Positions 14,301 through 25,900 of a stretch of 64,000 nt of DNA are shown piece after piece; position 1 is the stretch's first letter, and each line of letters begins with the position of its first letter. The stretch is taken from contig NC_088319.1 in NCBI RefSeq assembly GCF_910592395.1, positions 11,470,001 through 11,534,000 of the forward strand. Reading direction: 5' to 3'. This DNA is from Lineus longissimus. Taxonomy: Eukaryota; Nemertea; Pilidiophora; Heteronemertea; Lineidae. The notes beneath the pieces were generated by a model. It saw only the letters and a list, made by a program, of their open reading frames with translations, did not search any database and had not been told where the DNA came from. Made by a program: the position numbers and the translations under genes.

Positions 14301-17300
14301 CATGGCGTATACAGATCAATATCCACATGATTGCATTCCGATCAATAAAATCGATTCATTGCTATTCTAGAATGACTGGATGATGAAACATCATTCATAT
14401 GTTGACAGCATGTGGATGTTGGCTATCATACAGTTTTTTCTAGACACATACAGGTTGTCTCCCCTTCCCCCATCTTGCTCCTTTTTCAGAAGTCAACAGC
14501 GTAACTCCACCCAATTGCAAATTGGCTATGCTACATGTACATGCGTTGAAACTGCAAGAGTCTTTTAAAATTTCTTAATTCCACAGTAGCGAATTGAAAG
14601 AGTTAAAATTCTGAGAACTGCGCTGCTGTTTGGGTTCTTACCAGTCTGGGAAGAACCCGAGTCGCAAGATAGTCGAATCAGGGAGTCTAAAGTGAGTTGT
14701 TGCCAGAATAGGTGACTACTTGCCATCCTTGCTTGACTGTTCACTGAAGGAAGTGACTGCTGCCGACATACCTGATACCAAGTATGGATAATCTATTTTG
14801 ATAATACCAAGATTTAGTAAAGACTACTCTTTATCAATTCTTGATAATACTGTTGTAGTGTACTCAATACTGCCCTCCCCTTCCTTAGCGAACACTTTAG
14901 AAGCAAAGTGGTTAAAACAGGTTCATAATCTTACCAGATAAGAGACTATTTGAATATTTCCCGACTGTGCTGCTGAGTGGATGCACATCATACCATCATG
15001 GGCGGGGATCTTGATTGAGGCGCCCGCCTGCAGGACAAGGAACTTGAGGACATCAAGGTGACCCTCCTGACAGGCCAGGTAGGCAGACGTTACGCCATTA
15101 TTCATCTGCATGTTGACTGTGCTGTATAAAATAGAGAAAGAAGGGGACCTGTCACTACTACACTAGTGTCTGAAAGAAGGAGACCTGCCACAGGCAGACG
15201 GAAGTTTAGAAAGGAGACCTGCCACAGGCAGACGGGAGTTTAGAAAGGAGACCTGTCACAGGCAGACGGGAGTTTAGAAAGGAGACCTGCCACAGGCAGA
15301 CGGGAGTTTAGAAAGGAGACCTGTCACAGGCAGACGGAAGTTTAGAAAGGAGACCTGCCACAGGCAGACGGGAGTTTAGAAAGGAGACCTGTCACAGGCA
15401 GACAGAAGTTTAGAAAGGAGACCTGCCACAGGCAGACGGAAGTTTAGAAAGGAGACCTGCCACAGGCAGACGGGAGTTTAGAAAGGAGACCTGCCACAGG
15501 CAGACGGGAGTTTAGAAAGGAGACCTGCCACAGGCAGATGGAAGTTTAGAAAGGAGACCTGCCACAGGCAGACGGAAGTTTAGAAAGGAGACCTGCCACA
15601 GGCAGACGGAAGTTTAGAAAGGAGACCTGCCACAGGCAGACGGGAGTTTAGAAAGGAGACCTGTCACTAGCGTCAGAGAGCGGGAGACATGTCACTGGCT
15701 TCAGCTTCAGAAAGAGGGAGACCTGTCACTAGAATCAGAAAGAAGGAGAACTGTAACTTGTGTCAGAATGATACTGAGACCTGCCACATGTATCAGAGAG
15801 ACTGTTACTAGTGTCAGAAATAAGGAGACCTGTCACTATGTATCCGAAAGCAAAAGACCTGTCACTACATGTAGTGTCAGAAGGCGGGAGACCTGTCACT
15901 TGACTTACTCACTAGTGTCAGATAGAAGGAGACCAGTCACCTACTCGCTAGCAACTGAAAGAAAGAGACTGGTCACTTACTACCAATAGTACCAAAAAGA
16001 AGGGAGACCTGTCACTTTCTTCAGTATTATGTAATAGGGTTACATGTAGCTCTCGTGTCAGGGAGAAGGAGATATTTCACCCATGTAGTAACCTATTCAC
16101 TGATGTCAAAAAGCGACTTGACAGAAGAACTTTTTTTGAGGCAGAGTCAATATTTTTGGGCAGATGTAGTGCATGTAGTGTCTGTAGTAGTGATGATTAC
16201 GTGGTTCAAAGGTTCCCAATGGAATGGATAATAACCATATTCTAATTTTTCATACAGGCACCGTAATGACATGAATGATTCTATTTTATGTTATGAAGTG
16301 CAATGCAAAATGACCACTGCAATGACAGCATGCAGTGTAAACAATGAAAGGAGCAGCACAGATGTGTCTAACATGATATCCCATTGTTTCTGGGGGACAC
16401 CATCTGTGTCTCAACAGGACGCATATTTCTACATACAAACAATGGAAATTTTCATGTTGATTTCCGAACTCAATCAAAAAGGTCATGGTTTACATATCGC
16501 CAGTTTGGCTAGAACTTTTCTTGAAGCAATTAGATTTCCTTCAAAATGACAGAGGCTTATAATGTCCAAAACTGGCTTCACCCCCTGCCCTGGGTATTCC
16601 ATGTGTTGTGATTCGTATCATTTCTTTACTTATTAGTATTCTGATTCTGACCCATATTCACAAATATCCAGAATTCTTGTCATTGTTCCTGACATGCCCA
16701 CAGCAATCTTTGCTTTTCACACTTTATCCAACTTGCACTATATGAATATATGAATAAACAAAAATAACTTGCATACATGTATTCCCCTTTCACTCAATGA
16801 ATGTTAACATATGACAGTGATATGTATCTACCTATTAATCTGGTATGTTTACATGCACATTTTGATATTGGGTGAAAAGCACATCACTGGAGTGGAACTG
16901 TATGAGGGACAATGCCATCTTGGGCTTTTGACTTATGACGCATGGTGTGTGACCTTCGACAAGTCTCTCTTCTTTGATAGCTCAATCCTTTGAATTGAGC
17001 AAAAGTTAGAACGCAGAAGTGGCACACAACACACAAAATGTACATGTAAACCGGGTCCATAGTAAAAATGTCTCTGCTAGCTTTGGTCTTGCACAAACCC
17101 TTGCAAAATACATCACAGTATCACAGTTCCCCTCCGATAGATTTTTTGTCTGAAAATGTTGGTCAATTGAGGTGAAACTGTTGCTGAAAGTGTTGACCCC
17201 ATGTCAGAATCAATGAATGACAGATTGCTTCTAGCGCCACACAACATCATCAAACAAGAAACATTGATTTCCTTCCATGATTCATCATGTATCAACCCAT

Positions 17301-18960
17301 GTCGACTTTAGTTAATGGTCATAACGTCAACATTAATATGCGTAATTGAGGGAAAATATGAGGGTCAGAATTGATCTTATTGAGTAAATGATTGATCTAT
17401 CAATCAATCAATACCAATCAATACATTTTCAGATTTCAGCACACAGATGGCTTCAGAATAGAATATAGAATCAGGCAGGAAGTGACTGTGATACACTGAT
17501 AGTGATACAGGGATAATGTTGCAATAACTTTGATAATTTTGATGCCTTTTAGTAACATTTTTTTCAGCGTCGAACATGGTACTACAACTACAATACATGT
17601 ACATGATGTATTGAGAAGGTCATTATTTTACTGTGTGCGTAGTAAAAGAGAAAACAGCCCGATGACGTCTGTATGTGTGACGAATAAAACATCATGACAT
17701 AATGTCGGCAAGCTATGTAATGTTATGTTGATGGTTGAGTCTTGTTTTACTCAGAAATATGATATACTGTGAAAATTTACAATCACCGATCGGAAATGAC
17801 GTAGTCGTAGTTTGATCGCACTCGACTACAGATCATTTTAACAATGGCACTTACTTCGTCAATCGATAACCTCTTTTGGGGCCATGATCAGGAAGTGTAA
17901 ACTCGGGTGTTCCTAAACAACAGCTAAGGCAGGGTAAACTTTTGAGTGGAATGACTCTTACATCATAACATATGTAAACCTTTTCAACAAATTTACCACG
18001 GCCAAAGAGGGGGAGTCCATCACATTCACAAGCTACTCATTATTTTGTCTCACTTGGTGCCGCAGGGTCATTTAGTACTTGCCCTGGCCTATAGACACCA
18101 GAGTCGGAGAGGAATCTCGGTTTAAGTCTCATTCAAAGGACTGTGAAGAGCCAGGAATGTTTAGTTCCTAAAATCCACGCAGGTTCGTCCAGAATACAAA
18201 TCTTGGGTTCTCCCTGGGATTGAACCCAGGCCCTATTCATATTGCATGGCAGCCAGCAGTGTTACTGTTAACCACTAGGCTTAAGGCTCCGATCACCTGT
18301 CTTACAATTGTGGTTGTTTGAAAGATTGTTTGCCGCTGTATTTTCCCAGGCTTTTGTTGTCGTTTGTTTGAGTTCCTCAGCTTTTCTCTTCCAGTAACTT
18401 TTGATGTTGATGAATAAAATGAACGCATTGAAGACAACACAAAAGATGATCAATCGTGATACTCACCTCGGCGCTTGCCGTGTCAGCAACTGAACTATTC
18501 GGATATCTCCTCTCGCCGCAGCAAAGTGTAATGGCAGTGCTCCGACGGCTGTCTTCTGTGTAGCGTTACATTCTGTATTCTCCAAGATCCATCGCACAAC
18601 GCTATAATGTCCGAATCGTGACGATAAATGTAAGATAGTGGCACCGGTGGAATCGGTATCATCAACTTGACATCCCGTCTTTAAAAAATCCAGCATGAAT
18701 GACAGGCATTCCAAGTTCCCTGTGGCTGCAGCATCATGCGCCGCTGTAGCACCGATCTTACTCCGCTTGTTTCCACGAAATCCACACTGAGTGACAAGGT
18801 ATTCAAGTACCTCTAAATTACCAGCCCTGGCTGCATAATGTACACAGGTGGCCCCAACACCGTCAGCCACTTGTTCATTTAGGCACCTGCTCAAGTTCAA
18901 CGACTCTAGCAGGTCCAGATCGCCGAGCTTAGCGGCTTCTAAAGCTTTTTCAGCAACCAT
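1225..18960 (-). CDS. ESPN: Espin/forked-type ankyrin-repeat actin-bundling protein, 3' end off window
   Basis: Coding exons on the minus strand, in order: 18960-18467, 15121-14935, 14167-13985, 13235-13104, 10132-9892, 6138-5448, 1808-1532, 1371-1225. All have GT-AG junctions and all phases join, giving about 784 residues before the gene leaves the window. Residues 1-330 are about nine ankyrin repeats that follow vertebrate espin closely ([32 protein letters not shown]). Exon 5 is a Met-Asn-Gly repeat linker. Exon 6 is Ser/Gln-rich and ends in a proline-rich stretch, a possible profilin or SH3 ligand. Exon 7 has a WH2-like helix (IIEELKS then LRKV, residues about 685-703). Exon 8 ([28 protein letters not shown] region) matches the start of the C-terminal actin-bundling module. 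Espins cross-link parallel actin bundles in microvilli, stereocilia and fly bristles. The start is the ATG at 18960, which aligns with the vertebrate N-terminus. Espin-like (ESPNL) is the main alternative name. Confidence 0.92.
1809..5447. other. Espin intron 6 with diverged short tandem duplications
   Basis: No exon is visible. About 2395-2710 holds three diverged copies of a ~105-bp unit (the words cacagaata.gacaaaatcaaact and cactgtcgtcaactg recur), with a weaker echo near 2990-3020. About 3250-3415 holds two copies of a ~100-bp unit. A run of about ten G sits at 5272-5284. Nothing else is recognised. Confidence 0.5.
6970..7430. mobile_element. Short TIR element inside the 50-bp array
   Basis: The array unit is broken after gttat, and the inserted DNA begins TATTCTAAAATACCT (6970-6984). 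The exact reverse complement, AGGTATTTTAGAATA, is at 7416-7430. This gives a ~460-bp segment bounded by 15-bp perfect inverted repeats and containing no transposase reading frame. A TA dinucleotide is included at each end, compatible with, but not proof of, a Tc1/mariner-type MITE. Confidence 0.6.
7431..7603. mobile_element. Fold-back (large hairpin) element
   Basis: Positions about 7431-7514 (gaaattgaaccctcgg... to ...ccctcgcc) are an imperfect inverted copy of about 7518-7600 (...gagggtggagctaaaat... to ...cctcgggttcaattcc). The arms are ~83 bp with only a few bases between them. It directly abuts the TIR element on its left, and the 50-bp array resumes at 7604. A fragment with the word gagggtggagctaaaata also occurs near 48605, so the family is dispersed. 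Confidence 0.75.
8570..8757 (-). mobile_element. tRNA-derived SINE, reverse orientation
   Basis: Read on the minus strand, the element starts gagcctcatagcctagtggttaa, resembling a tRNA A box. About 40 bp later it has a gttcgatcctgggg B box. It then continues with a shared body (caggattgaat, ccttcaag.aactaaaa, tggctgttctcaac). The copies at 18095-18292 and 21690-21805 share this body. Confidence 0.65.
9264..9340 (-). repeat. Fragment of the 'cctctct...ggacac' MITE family
   Basis: On the minus strand this reads cagtggtacctctcaatttgg then acacgctcgggactgacaag, matching the left end of the 182-bp element at 21351-21532. It is a truncated copy in espin intron 5. Confidence 0.55.
9892..10132 (-). 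CDS. ESPN: Espin exon 5: Met-Asn-Gly repeat linker
   Basis: This exon (acceptor TTTCAG|GAG, donor GACG|GTATGT) encodes about 80 residues that begin [12 protein letters not shown] and then run into a degenerate repeat of GMNG followed by INN, TDN, ING or HD, roughly seven residues per unit, from about 9945 to 10080. On the DNA it is a 21-bp-type minisatellite (cattcatcccgtt variants). Phase is 0 in and 1 out, consistent with both neighbouring exons. Vertebrate espin has no such block between the ankyrin repeats and the proline-rich region, so it looks like a lineage-specific flexible spacer and probably varies in length between alleles. Confidence 0.85.
10212..11620. mobile_element. TIR transposon of ~1.4 kb, non-autonomous, with a second repeat nested inside
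   Basis: The left end CAGGGTTTCCGCCAG (10212-10226) is the exact reverse complement of the right end (11606-11620). Both ends are flanked by TCCTT (10207-10211 and 11621-11625), a likely 5-bp target duplication. There is no transposase reading frame. The middle, about 10287-11406, is a separate repeat with its own inverted ends (gctcacct / aggtgagc). The outer element therefore contributes only ~75 bp on the left and ~215 bp on the right. CAGGG termini suggest a hAT-like origin, but hAT elements make 8-bp duplications, so the superfamily is unclear. Confidence 0.7.
10287..11406. mobile_element. Nested repeat with three ~310-bp modules and a GAC microsatellite
   Basis: Three modules start near 10398, 10712 and 11010. 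Each has tttgacctctgtgacctt, then aggtcaaa, then a description-like body (ccccctggtggccaa, gaccaaacttcggtc, gggtacatgtgtacc, aatagtcattgcagtt, gaaacgtgcc). The right end has a (GAC)n tract at about 11302-11352 and the hairpin gctcacctctgctaagaggtgagc. The left end (gtgctcacct, 10287) pairs with the right end. I have seen this general layout in marine invertebrate intergenic DNA, but I cannot assign it to a named family. Confidence 0.6.
11859..12544. mobile_element. piggyBac-like MITE
   Basis: The left end TTTTAACCCTTTTAGTGTCA (11859-11878) is the perfect reverse complement of the right end (12525-12544). Inside these ends are TTAA sites at 11861-11864 and 12539-12542, each followed inward by CCC...GGG. 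This is the arrangement of piggyBac elements: a TTAA target and CCC-starting termini. A subterminal direct repeat (gtcactctc.acct.aggtcga) occurs twice near 11872-11941. The ~674-bp interior has no long reading frame, so it is non-autonomous. Confidence 0.8.
15122..16085. repeat. 34-bp tandem array next to espin exon 2
   Basis: From about 15165 to 15665 a 34-bp unit (aaaggagacctgccacaggc followed by agacgggagtttag) repeats about 14 times with few changes. From 15665 to about 16085 the array decays into looser gtcagaaagaaggagacctgtcact units. It begins within about 45 bp of the acceptor of espin exon 2 (exon starts at 15121). On the espin-sense strand each unit reads tttctaaac, then a pyrimidine-rich stretch, then tggcag|gtc, which resembles a branch point plus 3' splice site. 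Confidence 0.92.
18095..18292 (-). mobile_element. tRNA-derived SINE, reverse orientation
   Basis: On the minus strand it begins ggagccttaagcctagtggt, has gggttcaatcccagggag as the B box, and continues with the same body as the 8570-8757 copy (accc.agattt, ctggacgaacctgcgtgg, ggaactaaacattcctggctc). It lies in espin intron 1, just past exon 1. Confidence 0.65.
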
Positions 18961-19932
18961 GGTACTTCATTAAACAGTTAACATAGTTGTTATCAAAATA
19001 TGTTGTTATTTGATAACATTTTGAGAGGAAAATCGGATGACATGTCAAAAAAAACTTCGAATGAAAACATTTCAGACACTACTGCCCCCTATGAACTCTT
19101 TGTTTCACTATTCCGGGACACACCCAGTTTTACAAATCTACTGAGCAAACTTATTTCGCTGGTGAGAAAGTATCTTGGATTAAGAATGAATACGAAAGGA
19201 TTCGACCTGATTTTTTGAATTAAGAAAAATTAATTAATTAAAATTTGCAACCCATCATGCAAAACAAAATGTACGCATGCGCACAATAGAAAATTTACCG
19301 GATGTTTTTAAAAAGGGTGGGATTTAATTTGTTATATGTCTATTTATTTCAAAAACCAGGCTTGCAAACACGTGCAGACGCCTTGAACGGGTCTCAGGTT
19401 TTATAGTTAAAGTGCCCTGAAAATAAACTTGCCATGGCCTTTTGAAAAGCTTGAGTAAAATTACCTGGTTTCACTCCCCATCACAACATTTACGTTCTAT
19501 TTCCGGACATTTGCCCCCGTACTCGATTGTCGGACGCCAAGTTTGGATGGTTGGCCCTATTTCATGTATTTCACAATGAATAGTGATGGTGTACTAAATA
19601 AAAAAAGGACTGTCTAGAGCCAGCGGTATGGGAGTGGGAGAGACTTGACAATTCACTTCCATTTCCCAAAAAAGGACACGATTACTCGGATTGTATTAGC
19701 CTTGGTTTGTGAGTGACGAGACAGCCTTTCTCCGGGGCGGGGCAGTGGACTGAGTGGTTGAATTCTTCAGACAGTCAGGCAGGGCCGATCTTGTGGCTAT
19801 GAGTAAATGCATGTGATGTTGCATTTCTGATAACCTAAATGTTTTCCACTTGCAGGGCTGAATCGGTAAAAATGATTTGAATCTGCCACTTCATAGTCGC
19901 CATATTCTTTAGTACTAGTCAAGCTACGCACC
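18961..19932. promoter_or_regulatory. Head-to-head espin/NADK intergenic region, candidate bidirectional promoter
   Basis: Only 972 bp separate the two start codons, so both promoters must lie here or in unseen 5' exons. At 19273-19284 the sequence acgcatgcgcac contains GCATGCGCA, which fits the palindromic NRF-1 site common in CpG-type bidirectional promoters. No TATA box is convincingly placed for either gene. Apart from these points I see no repeats or reading frames here. Confidence 0.55.
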
Positions 19933-22900
19933 ATGAGCTCCGACAGCTCAGATGAGGAGGTGGCTCGCACCAGTAGCCCAGCTCACCAATTCAAATCCTG
20001 TAAAATCATGGTACCAAAACTGCAGAAACCACAATCAAACCCCATCAACATTACCAAGAGCGAGAGCGTGGAAATTCGCCGACGAATATCGTATCCGGAA
20101 GGCGTTGATCTGCAACAGATGAGGCCGAGGGTCGGCGATGATAGACCACTGTCGGATGATGATGGGAAACTTAAAAGAGCCTGTCGTCCGTAAGTAGCTT
20201 TTTTCTGCAGTCCTACTTTGCAGCAAGGGCAAGTAAAATATCCCACATAGTTGAACATAGCCTATAACTGTAGTGGACTCGGTGAAACTATAGTGGACTC
20301 CGGCAAAAATCCAATGGGTTACGATGCCGGTGATGATACTGACTGAATTCCTATATTTTTTAGGTGAGCTGGGAATATACAAAAAGTAGTACTTAAATCG
20401 GTACTAACTTGACCCCTGCTAGTGAAACTTGCTCAGCTTGGGACTCAAAAATAAGCTGCTTACTGTGGCAGTACACTTTATATTGAGAGCCCTGAAAAAA
20501 ATTGTGTGAATTCAATTTCAGTTCATATTCTCCACTCATTCAAAAGTACAGCCTCCCCCTCCCCCCAGACCAAATAGTTATTTACGGCCCTGCCAGCAGA
20601 GTTTTTACATTTGTTCTCTGAAAAAATCAGCTTTTAAATCACATTCACGTGGACTAGGAATATGATAAAGTTTTATCAGTTTGTAAAGGCCTCACTAGAG
20701 GGAGTCTACTAATCCTTTAATTAGTGGCAATGAAAGTACATTTGTATACAATCAAAAGTATAAATACCATACAAGTATTATAATAATAATAACCATGCAG
20801 GTCAAGGCATAAACAGCATTATACTTACAAATGGGCCCAAACTGTGCATAAAATCTCTGAACCGTGTATGATTATAAGCGACAGTAACATGCAGGCCTAG
20901 GAGTATTGTTAGTTAGCATGGTATACAGCCATAGTAAACCCAATAGGCCTTTATTGTACAAGTAAAGTTCCGTTCAGTTTAGTTCAATGCGTCTGAGGAT
21001 AGAGTGTTGTGCTGTTGGTTATGATGGGATCTTTTTACGGGACCTAGCTAGTTACTTCACGACTTAAACTATCTGATTCAATTTTCTATTGTCTGGTCCA
21101 GAATATTTGATGAAGCACATTTCTCAGATTTAATTTGGATTGTCGTTGAGAACAATTTATCGGTAGGATTTATCAAATTATGTTACATGTGATAGGTAGG
21201 TCCTGAGTGTTTCTCTTGTCATCAAGGTCACAACTTTTAAGGGGGATTGCCGTTTGTGGGTCAGAAAAATAGATATTAGAAATGTAGTTACACACAATGC
21301 CTTAGTGAAGTTATCACACATGCAACTTTGCTAAAACTTGTCATTCATGGTACAGTAGAACCTCTCTATTAAGGACACCCTCGGGGCTGACAAGTGCTGT
21401 CCTTAAAAGAGAGGTGTCCTGATAAGAGAGGTCAAATTGAATGGCAACGACCAATTTAGAACCAAAACTAGTGTCCTTAATAGAGAGGTTGTCCTTAGTA
21501 GAGAGGTGTCCGCTAAATGAGGTTCTACTGTATCTATAATTGTTCATTTCAGGAGGAAGCGTTCCATATATGGGGCAAGTCCAAATTGTAACTTTGGACC
21601 AAAGGCATCGATCATGAAGAACTCGTCTTCAATACTGTAAGTAGGATCTCTTCACTCAACTTAGATGTGACAATTGAATACAATTTTAGAGGAGCCTCAA
21701 AGCATTGCAGTTAACACAGCTGGCTCCATGCAAAAGAGACGGGTTCATTCCGGGAAGAAGCTAGATTTGTGTCCCTGGATGAACCGGCGTTGGTTAATAT
21801 CATATCGCATATAAATAAATTCATCTAGCGTATTTTTCTCTCTGGGTAATGAGCATACCACCTCCACCATTCCAGGACGATCCCCGACCCAGGGATACAG
21901 CGCCTTACTTGGTCCAAACCTCCAGTCAGCGTTCTCGTCATCAAGAAGGTGTTCGATGAGACTGTATTTGAGCCCTTCAGGTGCTTGTTACGATGGCTCC
22001 TTCAGGTAGGGTTATTTCAAGTATCACAATTCATATAACTCAGTTATCCATTGTGACAGTGGTGGAGTTACCAATTCTTAAATGCCCATGCCCTTTGAAA
22101 TTTGTTATTGAATTTGAAAATGTCAATTTTCACTGAAAATGAATTTTTAAAATGCTGTTGTGCAGACAGATATACACAAACATATATTATTGTAAATACA
22201 AAGTTTCAACAAATTTGCATGCATAGTAACTGCACAAAGGCATGGTGTATAACTGCATTTATTTTTTCCTGGACCACCAGTTATTATAACCAGCTTACCC
22301 CTTATGTACTTCTAATTTTAAAGGTTATGACATATTCAAAAAAATGTTGTGCACTCATTGTCTTCTCAATGCAGCCTGTTTTCGGTAACGAAGTCGGCTT
22401 TCCTAGACAGTTGCACCACAGAGCCCCAGAGCTTTGTGGTCAGGGTGTTGTCCTTTGGCCAGTATTCCTCCCTGTTCTTCATTGGGGAGAAAAGGGCAAG
22501 GGAGCAAGCCTTTCAAAGTGTACTGTCTGATACTTAACTGTTAGAACGGCATACCAGTCCAACGCCTACTTTCTCTCTGCAGGAGAAACAAATGGTCGTC
22601 TACGTTGAAGAGTCAGTATTGAAGGAGCCACAGATACAGGATAATGATGACTTCAACCATCTCGTCAACTTGTTACATACCTTCAAGGAAGGTAGGTCAC
22701 ACATGAGTCCGTTGATGCGTCTAATATTCTTGCACGAGGATTTTAAATATCTTACTTTTTGAAGATGATACCTTGTATGATATGTAGTTTTGTAAAAATG
22801 AGTTGCAAGGAGATCTTGTCTGTTGTTGGCGCTCACGGTAGTGCATGTTACTGCATGTAACAGCTGTACCTGATATAAGGTAAAGTGGTACAATTATACT

Positions 22901-25900
22901 ATAGCCCCTACAGTATTCAAAAGAGCTCGTATTACACATCGATGCACACTGATGCTATAGTTGTACCGGGGCTATCATTGTACCACCTGACCTTACCCTA
23001 CATTTAACATCAGTATTGGTGAAGTTTGTTACTGTGGCCTTTGTCTTCGTGTTCATGGAAATTTTATTCATTACGGAGGATTCTGTTAAAAAAGGTTGTC
23101 TCAAGTCATTGATTTTATCGAGTCAAAAATATATAGGGGTTGTACGAAAGCAGATATAACAAAATAAGACTGGCTTTGGCATTGGGTTTATAGTGGCTAA
23201 AGACTTAAGGTTACTTATTGACCAAAACATTGCGTAATATCAATTGATAATAGGCCTAGGCATTGAATTATTTGGCAATGAGTATAATATTTTGGCCATA
23301 AATATTCGTTAAAACATTGGCCAATAACAACAATAATAACATTGGCATATTAGGTTTAAATCATTCGTGGAGATTTGTGGCATTCACCCTAGCCTACTGG
23401 TGGTATATGTTGGTGAAGGCATTTTGCAAGTAAATCTTTCTCGATGGCTGGTCACATTTTGGGGCCGTATTTGAATATTCAAAACGGTCTCACATCGTTG
23501 AAATTAGAGTATTTGAATTGGCTCGTCCTGCTTGACCAGTGGTGCGTCAGAATCAACCCCTTTCGTGGTCTAGGCCAGAATTCAGAGTTTCCCAACCTGT
23601 TTTGTTGATCTTTTTTCATGAACTGGTCAAAAGGTGAATATTTATGTAATAGTCTGGTGATCAGTGATTGTAGGAATTTTACTGGAAAACTATTGTCAGA
23701 TTGTTTATTTCCTGGCCATATCTGCCTACGCTTACACTAAATAAGGCAAAGTGTTGTATTAAACACAACGGGATTGATGAATTTTAACTTTATTTTAGCT
23801 TAAACTTTGAATATTGTTTTTGTAGGGGACCTGATTCAGTCACCCAGTGGAACATGGCGAGGTTAATTTTGTACTCGTCAATTGATTTTCCTTTAGTTCC
23901 TGTCTTTCAAGCTCTGAAAAAAATGGTTAAGCATTGACCGTATAGAATAGTGGCTGTATAGAATAGGATAGAAATATTGCAGATGGTTGCTGAGCAACTA
24001 ATACTTTTAGGCTGATTTTGGTGCAATAAGTTGCAAATTTTTGATTCAGGACACAAAAAATATTACAGCTGCACTGAAAGGGGTTAAAACTAACTACGTA
24101 CGAGCAGTGCGTCGACCTTCCCGCGTCTTTGTCAATTTCACAGCAGTTGATGCATCAAGTCATATGCGAGTCTCTGAACGAAACCCATTGCGTCATCAAG
24201 CTGAATTTAGCTATGATCTGTCAGGACTTGTAAACAGGAAATAGAAAGCTACATTTTCTTTGGCCGTAAAAATGTGAAAAGTAGGCTATCAATATTCTGG
24301 GCGTGCGAAATCCCCTTTAAGAGTCGCCCATATTTAGCCATTTGGAAGAGCTTATCAGACCTCGATTACAAGTAGGCAGTAGTTTATCCCAACAAACACG
24401 ATTCTTGAACCTGAGTTCATTTATTTTAAATCCTATTTCCACTGAATACGTATTCATTGATGCAATGAATATTTTTGTATAAACTTTAGGCGTGCTCTGT
24501 GTGATGATGTTTTAATGTTGGTGCCAAAAGGTCACTGAGAATTTTTTCCCAAATCAGTACTAGGGATTTCCAGTATGGAAAAAATGAAGTGTTTTGCTGT
24601 CATTAAAGGTTAATCATACATGTAGGCACCACCAGTTCTGCTAGAACTTGATATCCTTTAAAAAATTAGAACTCCTACAAAGCAAAGTGAATGCCCATTT
24701 TTAAAAAGCAACTGACTCACACCCTTGAAATTGGCATTCACTTCATTTTGAAGGCGTTCAAATTGCTTTGGGATTTCAAGTAGTAGCCAAAATCATGGTG
24801 CTGTGGTCAACCCTTTTAAAATTGAAAGCCTACTTCAGAACTGTCTGTGGTGAAAAAAACGTTGGTTGAATCATCCCCTACTATTCTATACTAAAGATAA
24901 AGTGTGAATCACTCGGTTCTGCCAAGTGCACTGCCCGGAATCCTGCGTAATTTCTTTTGACACGTTTGACCCCCTCTTGAGTGAGAAGTTGTTGTAATTG
25001 CACCAACATGGCACGAAATGTAACTATTTCTTCCACACTTCTCTGGAATTATTTTTCCTCTCCAACATTTTTGTCCGAGATGTGCAACAGCCAATGTTAA
25101 TGACGAAAACTACTTTCATTAGACAATTTCATAAAAAACAGCTATAAGAATTATTTGACAACAATCAATCGTATTTCTATTTGTGATCACACTATCAATC
25201 AAAGTTAAGTGACACGAGGTCAGCCAAGTATATGTACCTTCGACCAGATCCATCTGGAAAAACACGTTACACTGAATGTACATTAATTTCAAATTGGACA
25301 ACAAAATTTTCGAAAATCTTTCGTCGCCTGAAAGTTTCCATTCTATTTTCCAGGTGAAGACAACTTGAATGACATGATTGATTTTATTATCTGTCTCGGT
25401 GGTGATGGAACTCTTCTTTATGCATCCTCCTTATTCCAAGTAAGTCGTCATCGTCATCATCTTAATACCGGCGTCACAACCCGATTGGATTTTAGGTATG
25501 GTGTCCACAAAAGGCTACTGTCGACCTTTGTGGGATGTACCTGCCCTGGCATAGATGTACTCGTGGATTCAGATAGTGCCATTTCTTGCAATACTATGTA
25601 CTTGCTGATACATTTGAATGTTGAGGTGGGTCGCCCCCTATGGACAAGATTTCAAGTTCATGGCTTTAGTGGTTAAGAAATGTGCCATAGTTACACTCTA
25701 ACAGCCAATTTGTCCAAGGGTTGAACAGGACCCGAAAGCTTGTGAGAGTACAATTTGAATCCACAAAGTTTTCATTATATCCAGAGTTATCAAGTCAAAA
25801 AAATTTATATTTACAGTCCAGGTCACAATTGATATCCATTCTGCGTCGCATCAATTCACGCAACATTTGCGCGTATTATTATTTACTGATGGGCCAGTGA

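Noticed and set aside
15122-15670. CRISPR-like array (regular 34-bp period)
   Set aside because: Units are contiguous with no unique spacers, and the context is an animal intron.
24041-24244. Open frame in NADK intron 4
   Set aside because: No paired splice sites with the right phase and no recognisable protein motif.
25440-25676. Open frame continuing past the GGDGT exon of NADK
   Set aside because: The donor CAA|GTAAGT at 25440 and perfect family agreement of the spliced product show this is read-through into intron.
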